Positions 1 through 12,113 of a stretch of 64,000 nucleotides of DNA are shown in pieces (the stretch's first letter is position 1; every line of letters begins with the position of its first letter). Made by a program: the position numbers and the translations under genes. The stretch lies in the NCBI GenBank assembly GCA_026686845.1, contig JAIVEN010000021.1, positions 15,828,001 to 15,892,000 on the forward strand, given 5' to 3'. The notes under the pieces were generated by a model. That model saw only the letters and a list, made by a program, of their open reading frames with translations. It was not told the DNA's origin and made no database searches. The DNA is from Adenanthera pavonina. Taxonomy: Eukaryota > Streptophyta > Magnoliopsida > Fabales > Fabaceae.

Positions 1-1816
1 AATACATTGAAAGTATAAACAAACAAAATCCCACGAAATTGGCATCTTTAAGAGGCAATTGATTTTATCTGGCATCCTCACAACAATTCTAACCCATTCA
101 AAAAGAATTGATCCCCATTGGAGCTCCTTTTGAGCTAGTTTTCGAAAGATGCATGAAGTTTCTAAAAATGCAATGAAAGGCTTTAACCAACAAAGTCCAA
201 CAAAATTGGCAACTTTGTGGGGGTAATTGAGTTAGTCTGGCATCGTTACAACAATTCTACCCTATTCAAAGGAATTGTCCATATTGGAGCTCCTTTTGAG
301 CTTGTTTTTGGGTAGAAACACAAAGTTTCCAAAAATGTACAGAAAAGCTTAAACAAACAAAATCCCATGGAATTGGCATCTTGGGAGAGGAATTGAGTTC
401 ATTTGGTATCCTCAAACATTTTAAGACCATTCAAAAGAATTGATCCCTATTGGAGCTCTTTTTGGGCTATTTTTAGTAATAAGCATGAATTTTCTAAAAA
501 AAAAGGCCAAAAATCTTAAACCTACAAAATCCCATTAATTTGCCATCTTTGGGAGAGCAATTGAGTTTACTCGGCAACCTCACAACATTTCAAGCCTATT
601 CCAAGGAATTGATTCTAATTGAAGTTCTTTTTTGGCTAGTTTTAGGCAGAAGCATAAAGTTTTTCAAAATGCACTGAAAAGGTTCAACCTTTAAAATCTT
701 GTGAATTTAGCATCTTTAAGGGAGCAATTGAGTTCTTCCAACATCCACATAACATTTCAAGCATATTCCGAAGAATTGAATCTAATCAGAGCTTTTTTCT
801 ACTAGTTTTGGGTATAACCATGAAGTTTCTAAAAATGCACCGAAATGGATAAACAAACAAAATCAAACAAAATTGGCAGCATTGAGGGGCAATTGCCTTT
901 ACTTAGCATCCTCACAAATCTGGCATCCTCACAACAATTCTACCATATTCAAAGAGTTGATCCCAATTAAAGGTTCTTTTGAGTTGATTTTGGGTAAAAG
1001 CACGAAGTTTTCTGAAAATGCATCAAAAAGTTAAAACAAACAAAATCCCATGAAATTGGAATCATTAAGGGATCCATTGTTTCTATTTGACATGTTCACA
1101 TCAATTCTAGGATATTAAAAAAATTGATCCCATTTTGAGCTAGTTTTAGGCAAAAGCACAAAGTTTCTGAAGATGCAATGTAAAGTTTCAACTAACAAAA
1201 TCCCTCAAATTTGACATTTTTTTTAGGGGTAGTTAAGTTTGTTTAGAATTGTCACTATGATCATAGCCAATTCAAAGTAATTGACCCCAATTATAGCTCC
1301 TTTTGAGCTAATTTTAGGCAAAACTATGAAGTTTCCAAAAATACACTTAAAAGCTTAAACAAATAGAATCCTATGAAGTTGGTATATTTGAGGGGCCAAT
1401 TTAGTTTATCAAGCATCCTTACAATAATTCCATCCCATTCAAAAGATTTTATCCCAGTAGGAGCCCCTTTTGTGCTAGTTTTGGACATAACTATAAAGTT
1501 TTTGCAAATGCACCAAAATGCTTCAACTAACAAAAGCCCACAAAATTGGCATCTTTTAGGGACCAAATAAGTTTATCTGCCATCCTTACAACAATTCTAG
1601 CCTATTCAAAAGAATTGTCCTTATTGGAGCTCCTTTTGAGCTAGTTTTTTCCAGAAGCCTAAAGTTTCCCAAAATGCACTAAAAAGCATCAACTGACAAA
1701 GTCTCATGAATTTGACATCTTTTGAGGAAGCAATTGAGTTCATCCAGTATCCTCTCAACCTTTCAAGCATATTCCAAACAGTTGGTCCTAATCGAGGCTT
1801 TTATTGAGCCAGTTTT
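1..1816 (+). repeat. Satellite block 1, ~166-bp monomers
   Basis: About eleven diverged head-to-tail monomers. Each unit repeats the same word order: a GAAGTTTCC-type start, CAAAATCCCATGAAATTGGC, GGCAATTGAGTT, CATCCTCAC, CCTATTC, GATCCCAATTGGAGCTCC and TTTTGAGCTAGTTTTGGGC. The last two recur near 275-300 and 440-470 and onward at steps of about 160-170 bp. There is no coding potential: the short open frames here are accidental. The block ends at the 5-bp duplication GTTTT (1812-1816) that flanks the solo LTR beginning at 1817, and the array resumes in phase at 15698. Confidence 0.9.
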
Positions 1817-1980
1817 TGCTAGGTTTAATATAATAAAGTTTTGATGATGACAAATGTAGAGTAATAAGGAACACATGCATTATATTTTTCTAACATATAT
1901 ATTGTTCCTAAAAGAAGTAAAATATGTATTAGCATATGTTTAATTGTGTTTATAATGCATATATCATGTTATGTACTAAT

Positions 1981-3690
1981 TGTTAGCAAGGCTGACTTCC
2001 TAAGAGAGGGGGTGAATTGGGAAGATTGAAATTTCTCTGCACAAAATGAAATGGGTGAAGATAGCACAATGTAAGGGAAGCAACGTATAAAACAAAGCAA
2101 GCTAAAAAGTAAAGATAAGGAGAAGAAGACTCAGTGATTTATCCTGGTTCGGTCTATCCACTTGACCTACGTCCAGTCCCCAAGACAACTCTTGAGATTT
2201 ATCCACTATACAGCAAGAACTCAACGGGCTTCTTGCTAATGCCACAGTATACGAGTATGCTCTGTTTCTGGAGCTTTCTCACTCTCTCTAAGCACTTATA
2301 TAATGTGCTTCCCAATCCCCTTGTGATTTCCCCTCACAAGTAAATCTATCTTCCAGATGAAGAGTAGATTGTTTACAATGATATAACTCTCTTGAATAGA
2401 GTAGATATGAAGGTTAAACTACAAATATTGAAGCTACAGGGTAAAAGCTCTTGAGAAGAAGTTTTGACAAAATTTTCAAGAAGAAAGTTTTTCGGTTAAG
2501 TGTGAACAGTGTTTTCAATTTGCTACAGTGCCTTCGAAATTTGAATTTTGGAAGCCCAAAATTCGTCTGTCCATTAAACGTTCAAAGAGGCACAGTAGAT
2601 CACTTTCTTCGAAATTTGAATTTTGAAAGGGTGAAATTCGTCTGTCAAAGAGACTCTTTTCAGACTAACTTCATCATTCAAATATTGTAAGTTCTTATCA
2701 TTCGTATGTCAATGTTTCACTTCAACAGACTCAAGAACTTATCTTCTAAAATTTGAACTTCAATGTTCAAAGTTCGTTTGTCAGAGAGCAGTTTTGAAAC
2801 TTAAATCATTCTTGATCTCAGATGAACTTTGACACGGTTTTAGACGAATTTCTTCTATTTTCTCAAGTTTTTTTTTGTCTGAAATTCAAATTTTGAAGAC
2901 TCAAGGTTCGTCTGTTTCAAAGAAGCTCCTTTTAGACTTATATGAAAATTCGAATGTTGGGAAGTCAAAGTTCGTCTGTCAGAGAGTATTTTTCAAACTC
3001 AATTTCATCTTGATTTCAGATGAACTTTAACATTGTTTCAGATGAATTTCTTCTATTTTCTCAAGTTTTGTTTTGTCTGAAATTCGAATTTTGAAGACTC
3101 AAAGTTTGTCTGTTTCAAAGAAGCTACTTTCAGACTTATATGAAAATTCAAATTTTGAAAAACCAAAATTCATCTGACAGAGAGCCATCTCTTCAGACTT
3201 ATTCAGTTTTAGCTCGAAATTCGAATTTCCTAAAGCAAAGTTCGAATTTCCAACTTGACAGTTAAGTTTAAACTTTCAAACTTCATCTGTTTGTGGGTGT
3301 TTTTCAAATAAGTCAAGATTTAACACAAAATCAAGGTTTGAAAACATCTTTTTCTCAAATTAAAATCTTTTACCCAATCACAACTAAAACTAAAGATCCT
3401 ACAAAAGATCTAACAGCAAATACTCAGAAAATCTTCACTCGAAACAACTTTGATCTCATTTGATATCTTCAATCCGAGCTCTTGAGTGTTGGTTTGGAAT
3501 CATCAAAACTCTTGATTCAACAGGTAGTTATGTTGCTTTAATAAACATAGGAAAAAACTAAAGATCCTACAAAAGGTCTAACAGCAAATACTAAAAAAAT
3601 CTTCACTTGAAATAACTTTGATCTCCTTTGATATCTTCAATCCTAGCTCTTGAGTGTTGGTTTGGAATCATCAAAACTCTTGATTCAACA
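1981..3690 (-). repeat. 3' LTR of the copia element at 1981-14116
   Basis: The LTR is 1710 bp. Compared with the 5' LTR it lacks the segment matching about 12617-12936, which includes the TATA box, so the left copy has no core promoter. It is also short of one internal repeat unit. Near its U3 edge it carries an extra copy of the LTR end: 3386-3522 and 3554-3690 are about 137-bp near-duplicates, both ending GATTCAACA, separated by about 31 bp. The body is full of TTCGTCTGT / ACAGACGAA and AATTCGAATTT-like motifs. Confidence 0.88.
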
Positions 3691-3975
3691 TTCTCCCCCT
3701 TTTGATGATGACAAAACAACTCACAAACTGGATTAGTACTTGGGTTTGCTTTCACAAACTCCCCCTCAACATATGCATAAGATATCATATCCAACAGATT
3801 AAGTGAAGAGATTCAAGGCACAAAACATTGCAACTTAGAACTTAATACATTTAATCAAATTGTTGCAATACATACTTCAATCAAAGATCAGTTCTCAAAA
3901 CATCAAACAAACAAATATAATCAAACAACTAAAACAAGATACAACAAGAAGATTCAGCCTAAGATCTAAAATCAA
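3691..3975 (-). other. Polypurine tracts and 3' untranslated region
   Basis: On the - strand the tract AAAAGGGGGAGAA (3691-3704) touches the 3' LTR and is the expected primer for plus-strand DNA synthesis. A second tract, GAGGGGGAG, lies near 3757-3766. A third, AAAAAGGGGGAGAA, lies near 4074-4088 inside the envelope-like frame. Multiple tract copies near the 3' LTR are a known Sirevirus feature. No gene is seen in the rest of this interval. Confidence 0.7.
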
Positions 3976-6083
3976 TCACTTCTTCTTTGGCTTAGACTTC
4001 TTGCTGTACGTCTTTCCTTTTCCAGATGGCTCAACAGATTTTCCAGCTTGCTTAGTCCTAGTTTGCTTTATCTTCTCCCCCTTTTTGGCATCATCAGGCA
4101 GCCCAACAAAGTCCATTGGAGGAGGAATCTGAGAGATAGGAACAGCACGAAGAGGGACATGAGCAAAAGGAATCTCTGGCTGAACTGGTGCAGGGGGCTC
4201 AGCAGGCTCAGGGCTAGGTTCTTCATCACCATCATCATCAGAGACCTCAAGCAGCTCTTGCATTTCCTGCCTGGAAAGAGCTAGTCGTGCTCTCTGTTCC
4301 TCTGATAGCCCATAAGCAACAAGAGGATGAGAGGCTGGCTCAGCAGGAGAAAACATCTCTTCAAGCCTTCTCCTTTGAGCTTGCAGTAGAGCATTGTGAG
4401 CAATGGCAAGATAATCAACAACAGGTACAATGCTCCTTTCCTCATTGCTTGCTTCTCCTGGCATAGAAGAGGTTGAAATGGTTGCAACCAGTCTTTCAAC
4501 TTTCTCTGATTCTTGAATGGACAGAATTGAATCCTGAGCATCTTCTTGCATAGGCTCAAGAGGGCTTGTCTGCTGAAGTCCTTCTTCTTCCAATCCATAG
4601 TCCAGGGGTGGACCAAGACTTGGTGTCCTCATTACACCAGCACCATCTGTATCAACATCATGGTCAGAGGAGGCAATCTCAAAGGGGCTTGGAGGCTCAG
4701 GAGTTGGAGAAGTAGGCTCAGGGATACCAGGGTGAGGTGGAGTTGAAGTGGTAGGAATTGCATTTCTTATTTCTTCATAAGCATCAGCCACCACCTTCAT
4801 ATTTACAGCCAACTTTGACATTTTGCTCATCCCGAATGCTGAGAATGAGTGTTGACAAACTGTCAAACAACTCAGTGATCTTGGTTGGCTTTGCCTGTGA
4901 GGAGGGAGTGGAAGGAGGATGAGTAGGCCTGGAGGGAGATGGAATTGGCTGAGAAGGCTGGGGTACAGATCTGCCAGGGGCCTCATAAATGCCTTCTTGT
5001 TGGATGGAAGTATCAGCAGCAAAGAACAAATCTTTAGATTTCCCTGCTCCCTTTCCAACCCATCTTCCTTCATCTCTTTCAATACCCATCCTTTGCAGTT
5101 TCTCTTCTTTAAATACCTCTGTGAGTTTCCCTTTCCCCTTTTCAATGTGTTGAATCCTAGCATACTGCAGGATTCTTGAAATAATTGCTGCATAGGGGAG
5201 TATGGAATCCTTCCTCTGATCCCTTGCCTTTATCATTCGCTGGAGGATGATATGACCCAAATTAATCAGCTTCCCACGTATGATAGCAGTCATCACATGA
5301 GCCTCTACCCTTGTTATCAAATTGAAGCTGCCACCCTTGTTGAATATGATCCTGGACACTATGTAGTGCAGGATCCTTACTTGTACACTTAGGTCTGTGG
5401 GCTTCAACAGATTTATTGTTGGCCTGTTCTCCCTTCTTCTGAATAGGGTGTCCAAGATGGTGCTTTCCTTGTAGTTCAGGAAGGGTCCACCTTCTTCATC
5501 AGCTGTACTTGCCTCATCCATATATCCAGAGGCTGTGATGTCCACTTTTAGCCCATCTTGTCCTGGGATTTCCAGCACCTTATTGAAGGTTTCATCAGCA
5601 ACCAAATGGTCCTTGATCTCAAGTTGACCTCCCATTTCATTTTCTTGTTGTTGTATTGAAGAGAGGCATACCAAGTCTTCACTACCTCATCGTCATATTT
5701 TTCAGCAATTTCCAACAGATTTTTATATCTTATCAACCATATTGCAGCATCAAAGTTGTTGGATATCAAAAATTGTTCCACATTTACACAGTGAGGCTTG
5801 ATTACCTTTTTGTTGGAAAACTTGGTAGAGTACTCTTCTTGAATCTCAGGAGTGCTCTATAGTGGCAGTGTAGTCATTTCATACTCTCTAGATTCAGTAC
5901 TAGAAGAGCCAAAAGAAGCAACAGCAGGGACAGAAGGAACTGGAACCGAAGGTTCTGCAGTTTTTGGTGAGGAGGGTCTAGCTTTCTGTGAATCTGCCTT
6001 GGATGATGATTTTTGGCGTTTGGAAGGAGTTGCCTTACTGGATTCGACCTTTCTCTTTCATTTTTCTCCTTCCTTCGAGGCAT
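3976..6083 (-). pseudogene. Envelope-like (post-pol) protein gene, broken
   Basis: This third gene of the element lies between RNase H and the 3' LTR, where Sireviruses carry an envelope-like ORF of unproven function. The likely start is the ATG at 6083-6081 (protein start MPRRKEKN). Coding then jumps frame: a piece at 5781-5548 (with the stretch EKYDDEVVKTWYASLQ), a long piece at 5674-4784, and a last piece from about 4840 to the stop at 3976. The middle part resembles the family often annotated as 'putative plant transposon protein' (Pfam Transposase_32), which I infer from pattern only. The C-terminal half is rich in proline and acidic residues and ends in a basic KKSKPKKK tail. I see no clear signal peptide or membrane anchor. 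At least two frameshifts (near 5660 and 4830) make it a pseudogene. Confidence 0.65.
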
Positions 6084-7188
6084 ATTGTCACATAACAATT
6101 CTCTTTGGTCGGGCCTCAGCTTTTCTTGCTCCAGGATTTTTAACTCTCACTATTTCTTGGATGAATGATGCTGAAAGTGGCTTAGAATTGGTTTATAGGA
6201 TGCGAAAGGAAGTTTAAACGGTGAAGAATGACGGTTTTTGGATAGAAGTTAAGAGAATTGAAGAGAGGATCAAAACAGACTCAGAGGAGTTACAAATAGA
6301 GTTGCATCTGTTCATTGGAAAACCGTCGGATTTAATGTATGTAACCGTCTGACAGACGAATTTTGAGGGGTCAAAATTTGAACTTCGGGTAGTTACAAGT
6401 TAAACCGTTCAGCAAAGCTTACTGACAGACGAATTTTCATCCTGAAAGTTTGTCTGACAGTAGCTTGGAACAAGTAATACAAACACAACAGACGAATTTT
6501 GTTCCAACAAAGTTCGAATGTTGATGAGCAAACAGTAGGCAACAAACAAAACAACAATCAACAGACGGATTAAACATGCAGAACTTCATCTTTCAAGCAT
6601 TCAATCAAGAAGGACATGATTCAACAGACGAATTTTGAACTGAAAATTCGCATTTTTCAACTTTTGTAAAGGTTGTCCAACATTCGTATTTTAAGAAGTG
6701 ATAATTCGTACAACAGTGATGGACAAACATAACTTTGAAATTTTTGTTTTTGAAAATTCGAACTTCAAAGATCCAAGAGACGAATTTCGAGTCATCACCG
6801 AGAACTGTTCCAAGGCTAATAGGCCGAAGTTCGTCTGTTGGTCAACTAAAATTCGAATGTTGACCATGTTGACTAGTTCAAAAACGCAGTTTATGAGGCT
6901 AAATACGTCTAACACTCATTAAAATATGAATTTCATCTTATAAAAACTTACAGAATGGATCCAGAACTCAGAATTTTCATCATTTACTTCACTTTCTGGT
7001 TGTTCCATTCTGATGTGCTCCAATCTTCAAGTTTATTGCCATTGAATCTTGTGAGGAGCACCTGCAGTTTGAATTAAACATACTCCGATGCTAAAGTTAG
7101 AATTAATCTTAAAGTTGAAACATTTGAAAACAAGATTGCACAAGAATAACTTACAGTTCACTGGGATTTACCATACCCTGTTCTCTTC
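6084..7188 (-). promoter_or_regulatory. Pol to envelope-like spacer with U3-like motif array
   Basis: This 1.1-kb stretch does not code. Between about 6345 and 6900 it carries about eight copies of ACAGACGAATTT / TTCGTCTGT-type motifs, the same words that fill the U3 of this element's LTRs. It also has a block at 6321-6337 (AACCGTCGGATTTAATG on the + strand) resembling the LTR block at 12761-12778. TATA-like sites on the - strand follow at 6291-6300 (weak) and 6191-6199 (CCTATAAAC), about 110 bp before the presumed start of the envelope-like gene. This looks like a U3-derived promoter for that gene. The motifs are seen; the promoter role is an inference. Confidence 0.5.
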
Positions 7189-9483
7189 TTATTTTGCAAT
7201 ACCTATCTTCTGATAGAGGCTTGTGAATATGTTAGCAACTTGATTCTCTATTGGGATGTATTCCAATCTAACTTCTCCTTTCAGAACGTGATCCCTTATG
7301 AAGTGGTGCCTAACTTCAATATGTTTCGTCCTTGAATGCATGACAGGATTCTTAGTGATATTTATGGCACTTTGGTTGTCACACATGATTGGTATCTCTT
7401 TCATTTTAACCTCAAGATCTTCAAGCTGCTGCTTCATCCAGATGACTTGGGCACAACAGCTTCCAGCTGCAACATACTTAGCTTCTGCAGTAGATAAGGC
7501 CACACTATTTTGCTTTTTGCTGAACCATGAAACCAGGGATCCTCCAAGAAACTGACAAGTTCCACTTGTGCTTTTTCTGTCAGTTTTGGATCCTACAAAA
7601 TCAGCATCAGTGTATCCTTTGAGATCTTCTCCATTGCCCTTTGGATACCAGAGACCCATTTGTGATGTTCCAATGAGATATCTGAAAATTCTCTTCACAG
7701 CTGTTGCATGCGTTTCCTTGGGACATGATTGGAACCTGGCACACATACAGACACTGAACATAATGTCAGGTCTGCTGGCAGTTAAGTACAGCAGGGATCC
7801 AATCATTCTCCTATATTGAGTAATGTCAAATATCTTCCCATTCTCATCCATGTCCAGTTTGGTTGCAGTAGCCATAGGTGTTCCCATTGGCTTGGCATTC
7901 TCCATTCCAAACTTCTTTAGCAGCTCCTTTAGATACTTGGATTGACTGAGAAAGATACTATCATCAAGCTGTCTGATTTGCAATTCAAGGAAGAAGTTAA
8001 GTTCACCCATCATGGACATCTTGAATTCTCCCTGCATTAACTCAGAAAATTTCTTGCAAAGAGTTTCATTAGTAGCACCGAAAATAATATCATCAACATA
8101 GATTTGAACAATTAGTAAATCTTTATTTTCTTTCTTAGTGAATAAGGTTGTGTCAACTTTGCCTCTATTGAACCCCTTTTCAATTAGAAAATTACTCAGT
8201 CTCTCATACTATGCTCTAGGGGCTTGTTTTAAACCATAAAGAGCTTTCTTCAGTTTATAAACATGGTTTGGTTTTGTAGAATCCTCAAAACCTGGAGGTT
8301 GATCTACATAAACCTCTTTCATGATATATCCATTTAGAAAGGCACTCTTTGCATCCATTTGATATAGTAAAATGTTTTTCATGCATGCATATGCTAGCAG
8401 TATTCTTATAGCTTCTAATCTAGCTACTGGTGCAAAGATTTCTTTAAAGTCAATACCTTCTTCCTGATTATATCCTTTAGCAACCAATCTAGCTTTGTTT
8501 CTTATTATCGTTCCAGATTCATCAAGTTTATTTCTGAAAACTCATTTGGTACCAATAACAGGATGATTTTTGGGCCTAGACACTAAATCCCAAACATGAT
8601 TTCTTTCAAACTGATTTAGTTCATCTTGCATAGCTAAAATCCAGTAATCATCAGTTAAGGCTTCTTCAGCACATTTAGGTTCAATTTGAGAAATGAAAGC
8701 GCAGTTGAGCATTTGATCCCTTAATTGTTTTCTGGTTTTGACTCTCTCTTGAACATTCCCTATTACTTGATCAACAGGATGATTCCTTTGATATCTCCAA
8801 GCTCTAGGGAGTTCTTGAGATGTTTCTTCATTAACTTTTTCATCAAACTCTTGCTCCTGGATATCTTCCTCTATGTTACAAGATTTAGATATCTTTGGAG
8901 GTTCAGTTTTACTTTTATCAGAAATGCCCAGTTTTTCAAAGTTAAAAGCAAGATCATCCTCATTGGTAACATGTTTTGAAACAGTTTCATTTTCAATGAA
9001 AATCACATGCATAGATTCTTCTACCACATTTGATCTTTTATTATAAACTCTATATGCCTTACTCCTACTAGAATAGCCCAGAAATATACCTTCATTGGAT
9101 TTGGCATCAAACTTACCCAAATTTTCTTTCCCATTGTTGTGAATGAAGCATTTGCATCCGAACACATGAAGATAGGACAGATTTGGCTTTCTTCCCTTGT
9201 AAAGCTCGTATGGAGTCTTCCCAAGGATTGGTCTGATGTAGGCTCTGTTTATGATGTAGCTTGCTATATTTACTGCATCAGCCCAAAACACTTGAGAGAG
9301 TTCCTTCTCATTCAGCATAGCTCTGGCCATCTCTCCAATGGTTCTATTCTTCCTCTCTACTACCCCATTCTGTTGAGGAGTCGTGGTCAATCCCATGCTC
9401 ATTGCAGTACTCCAGGAAGTATGCATTTTCGAACTCTCCTCCATGGTCTGACCTAATTGACACAATAGAAATACCTTTCTCAT
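7189..9483 (-). pseudogene. Copia pol: integrase C-terminus, RT and RNase H
   Basis: One reading frame from 9483 to 7189 holds the end of integrase (TPQQNGVVERKNRTI, near 9390, with the catalytic Glu), a linker, and copia RT beginning around 8700. RT shows VAKGYNQEEG, MDAKSAFLNG and, near 8100, the catalytic YVDD. RNase H follows (near 7600, SKKQNSVALSTAEAKYVA; near 7330, KHIEVRHHFIRDH), ending at 7189. Two former Trp codons are now stops: TGA at 8542-8544 and TAG at 8209-8211. The upstream frame (10096-9344) overlaps this one, so a frameshift separates the two halves of integrase. The copia order and active-site words are clear; the enzyme cannot be made intact. Confidence 0.9.
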
Positions 9484-10264
9484 TTTGCACTTTCTTAGCT
9501 AGGGTTACAAATGCATTAAAGGAATCACTTTTAGAGGAAAGAAATAATGTCCAAGTGAATCTACAATAGTTATCTACAATTACAAGCACATACAGATTAC
9601 CACCAAGACTTTTCACCCTAGATGGTCCAATTAAGTCCATATACAGCAATTCAAGTGGTCTAGTTGTGGTAACTATATTTTTAGATTTAAAAGATGATTT
9701 AGTTTGTTTCCCTCTTAAGCATACGTCACATTCTTTGTCTTTCTCAAAAGATATTTTTGGCAGGCCAGTTACTAGCTCTTTTTTAACCAGTTTAGACAAT
9801 TGATTCATGTTAACATGAGCTAATCTCCTATGCCACAACCAACTATCATTATCCTGACTAATTAAACATACAGAATCCAAGGGAGGAAGTTCATCAAGGT
9901 CAATAGTACAACAGTTACCATCCCTTTGAGCTTTGAGGATTACTTTGTAATTACTTTTTCTTATGACCAGGCAAAACTTTGAGTCAAACAGCACCCAGTT
10001 TCCTCTATCACAGGTCTGACTAACGCTCAGCAAATTGTGGTTGAGGCCAATTACAAACAGCACCTCTTCAATGGATGTTTCTAGATTTTTCCCCACAATG
10101 CCAATGCCAACAATTTTGCCATATTAATCACCTCCAAAGGTCACCTTTCCTCCTTTCTTGTCTCTAAGGGTGATGAACTTCTCCTTATCTCCAGTCATGT
10201 GGCTTGAACAGGCACTGTCCATATACCATTTGTTGTTCTTCTTAGCTTTGAGACAGACCTGCAA
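9344..10264 (-). pseudogene. Copia pol: protease and integrase N-terminal part
   Basis: Protease is marked by the catalytic word DSACSSHMTG at about 10220-10190. An in-frame TAA then cuts the frame near 10125. From 10096 the frame continues with the gag-pre-integrase zinc region (LWHRRLAHVN ... CDVCLRGKQTKS, a His-His-Cys-Cys pattern) and the integrase core (LELLYMDLIGPSRVKSLGG, first catalytic Asp). The second Asp lies near 9440 (IRSDHGGEF). The frame stops at 9344 after the sequence shifts into the 9483-7189 frame. The gag frame upstream is also different, so this middle part is flanked by frameshifts on both sides. Confidence 0.85.
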
Positions 10265-10272
10265 AACAATGT

Positions 10273-12072
10273 TTATGTTTTCCTTTTAGGTACCCAAATT
10301 TGCTTGGGTCCTTTTTGGTCAGTTGATTTTTCCCTACATGCAGATGCAACTTTGGGAACCCATTTAACTTTCCTGCCAAGTCCATTTTTCTTCAATGCAC
10401 AAGAACTGGAAATATGTCCCTTTTTGTTACAGAAATGACAGGTAATGAAGGGACTGCTAGATTGAGTGGCAGGAAGAAAATAATGCAAATAATACTTTTG
10501 TCTTGCATGTTTTGGTTGATTATATGTTTCAATGCAAGATGACATATGATCTTTCTTTCTATTATTCTCAGCATGCACAAAATGTCTCATGTATGCATTC
10601 TGGTTTTTCTTCCTAATCTTTTCCTTGACAGCACATAGATCATAGCTAAGACCAGCTTTTCCTTATGAAATTCTTTGGTTCCCCATCAAGGCAAACAACA
10701 TATCTTTACCTCTAGTGAGCCTAGACATGCTTTTAACTAAATAATCATTAGTTTGCTTAAGTTTAGTGCATGAAGTGCAGCAAACAAATTCAGTAGTAGG
10801 TAAAGAGGTAATTTCAGAAACTATGCTTTGAGATTCCAGCTTATTTATCTTTTTCTTTACCAATTTCAGTTCTTTAGCAACTTTAATGAATTCATCATGA
10901 AGCTCATGAAATGCATCCAGTAATTCAGAATAGGAAGGTTCAAATTCATATACCTCTTCCTCCTGATCACTGCTGCATGAGGGTTCGGTTTCTTCAGAAG
11001 CAAGGGCCATCAGGCAGATGTTGGCAATCTCATCCTCATCCTCTTCCTCCTCATCTGAGCTGTTGCCCCATATTGATGGGATGTAGGCTTTCTTCTTCTT
11101 CCCTTTTTCAGCAGCTTTCTTATCCTTTTCTTGCTTTTTGAGGAATTGAGGACAATCCCATTTGATGTGTCCCTGCTTCTTGCATTCATAGCAAGTCACA
11201 GGCTCTTTTCCCTCTCTCTTGCTTTCACCAGCTGCTCCCTTCTTGAAGAATTTCTTGTTCTTCTTCTTGTTGTAGAATCTTCCGAATTTTTTGACCAGCA
11301 TAGCCAGAGTTTCTTCATCCAGCTCATCTCCTTCGTCAGATTCTTCTTCCTTTTCATTAGCAGCTTTGAGGGCAAGACCTTTCTTCTTTCTGTCCAGCCC
11401 AGCTTCCTTGAGAGCTTTGATTTTTCCTTCATATTCCTCAAGGCTGCCAAAGAGAGCAGTGACAGAGGCCATTGATTCTCCTCTGGCTTCCTCTATTGCT
11501 ATCACCTTAGGCTGCCATTCCAGAGGGAGAGCTCTGAGTATCTTTCTTACTTTCTCAGACTGATTGTATTCCTTTCCCAAGCTCTTCAGTTGATTCACAA
11601 TGAGAGTAAACCTCTTTTGGAGCTCCTTTACAGTTTCTCCTTCAGCCATTCTGAAGCTTTCATACTCCCCAATGCACATGTTCAGTCTGTTCTCCCTGAC
11701 TCCAGATGTTCCTTCATGTGCAATCTGCAGAGTATCCCACATTCCTTTTGCAGTGGTGCATTGTGAGACTTTGTAGAATTCATCCTGGTTCAGGGCACTG
11801 ACTAAACAATGCTTTGCTTTGAAATTCAGTAGGACTCTCCTTCTATCTTCATCATTCCACTCTGCTTCGAGCTTCTCTTTGTGTCTTCCATCTTCAGTTA
11901 GAGCCATTGGGACAAAATCTCCTTTCTCAATGACTGACCAGATGTCAAGATCAATTGATTGTAGGTAGATCTGCATCCTCATCTTCCAGTACCCATAATA
12001 CTCTCCACTGAAGCCTGGTGGTCAGTTAGTGTTATTCCCTTCAGGAAGTATACTCTCTCCAAAGCCAGCCTT
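10273..12072 (-). pseudogene. Sirevirus gag (capsid/nucleocapsid), broken
   Basis: The gag frame starts about 40 bp after the PBS. The codon expected to be the start (ATG before GCTGGCTTTGG in the related gag at 51440) reads AAG here (12072-12070), and a TGA follows at 12024-12022. From 11982 the frame is open to 10663, about 439 codons, with YLQSIDLDIWSVI, a charged Lys/Glu-rich middle and a zinc knuckle CYECKKQGHIKWDC (CX2CX4HX4C). It ends with RLTRGKDMLFALMGNQ before TAA at 10665-10663. The same frame reopens to 10273 with a second knuckle, CHFCNKKGHISSSC. In the family Gag forms the particle and its knuckles bind RNA. The lost start and two stops show it is a pseudogene. Confidence 0.9.
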
Positions 12073-12113
12073 CTTTGTTCCCGGACTATAAAATCCTTTG
12101 AATGGGAATCCGG

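Noticed and set aside
2134..2690. Short + strand open frames in the copia LTRs (also 12968-13156 and 50322-50916)
   Set aside because: They are made of the repeated TTCGTCTGT / AATTCGAATTT words and have no motif. They differ between copies by stops and indels.
3976..4800. Envelope-like gene as evidence of an endogenous virus particle
   Set aside because: The element has plant Sirevirus structure. The third gene shows no membrane or fusion features and is broken, so an infectious origin is not supported.
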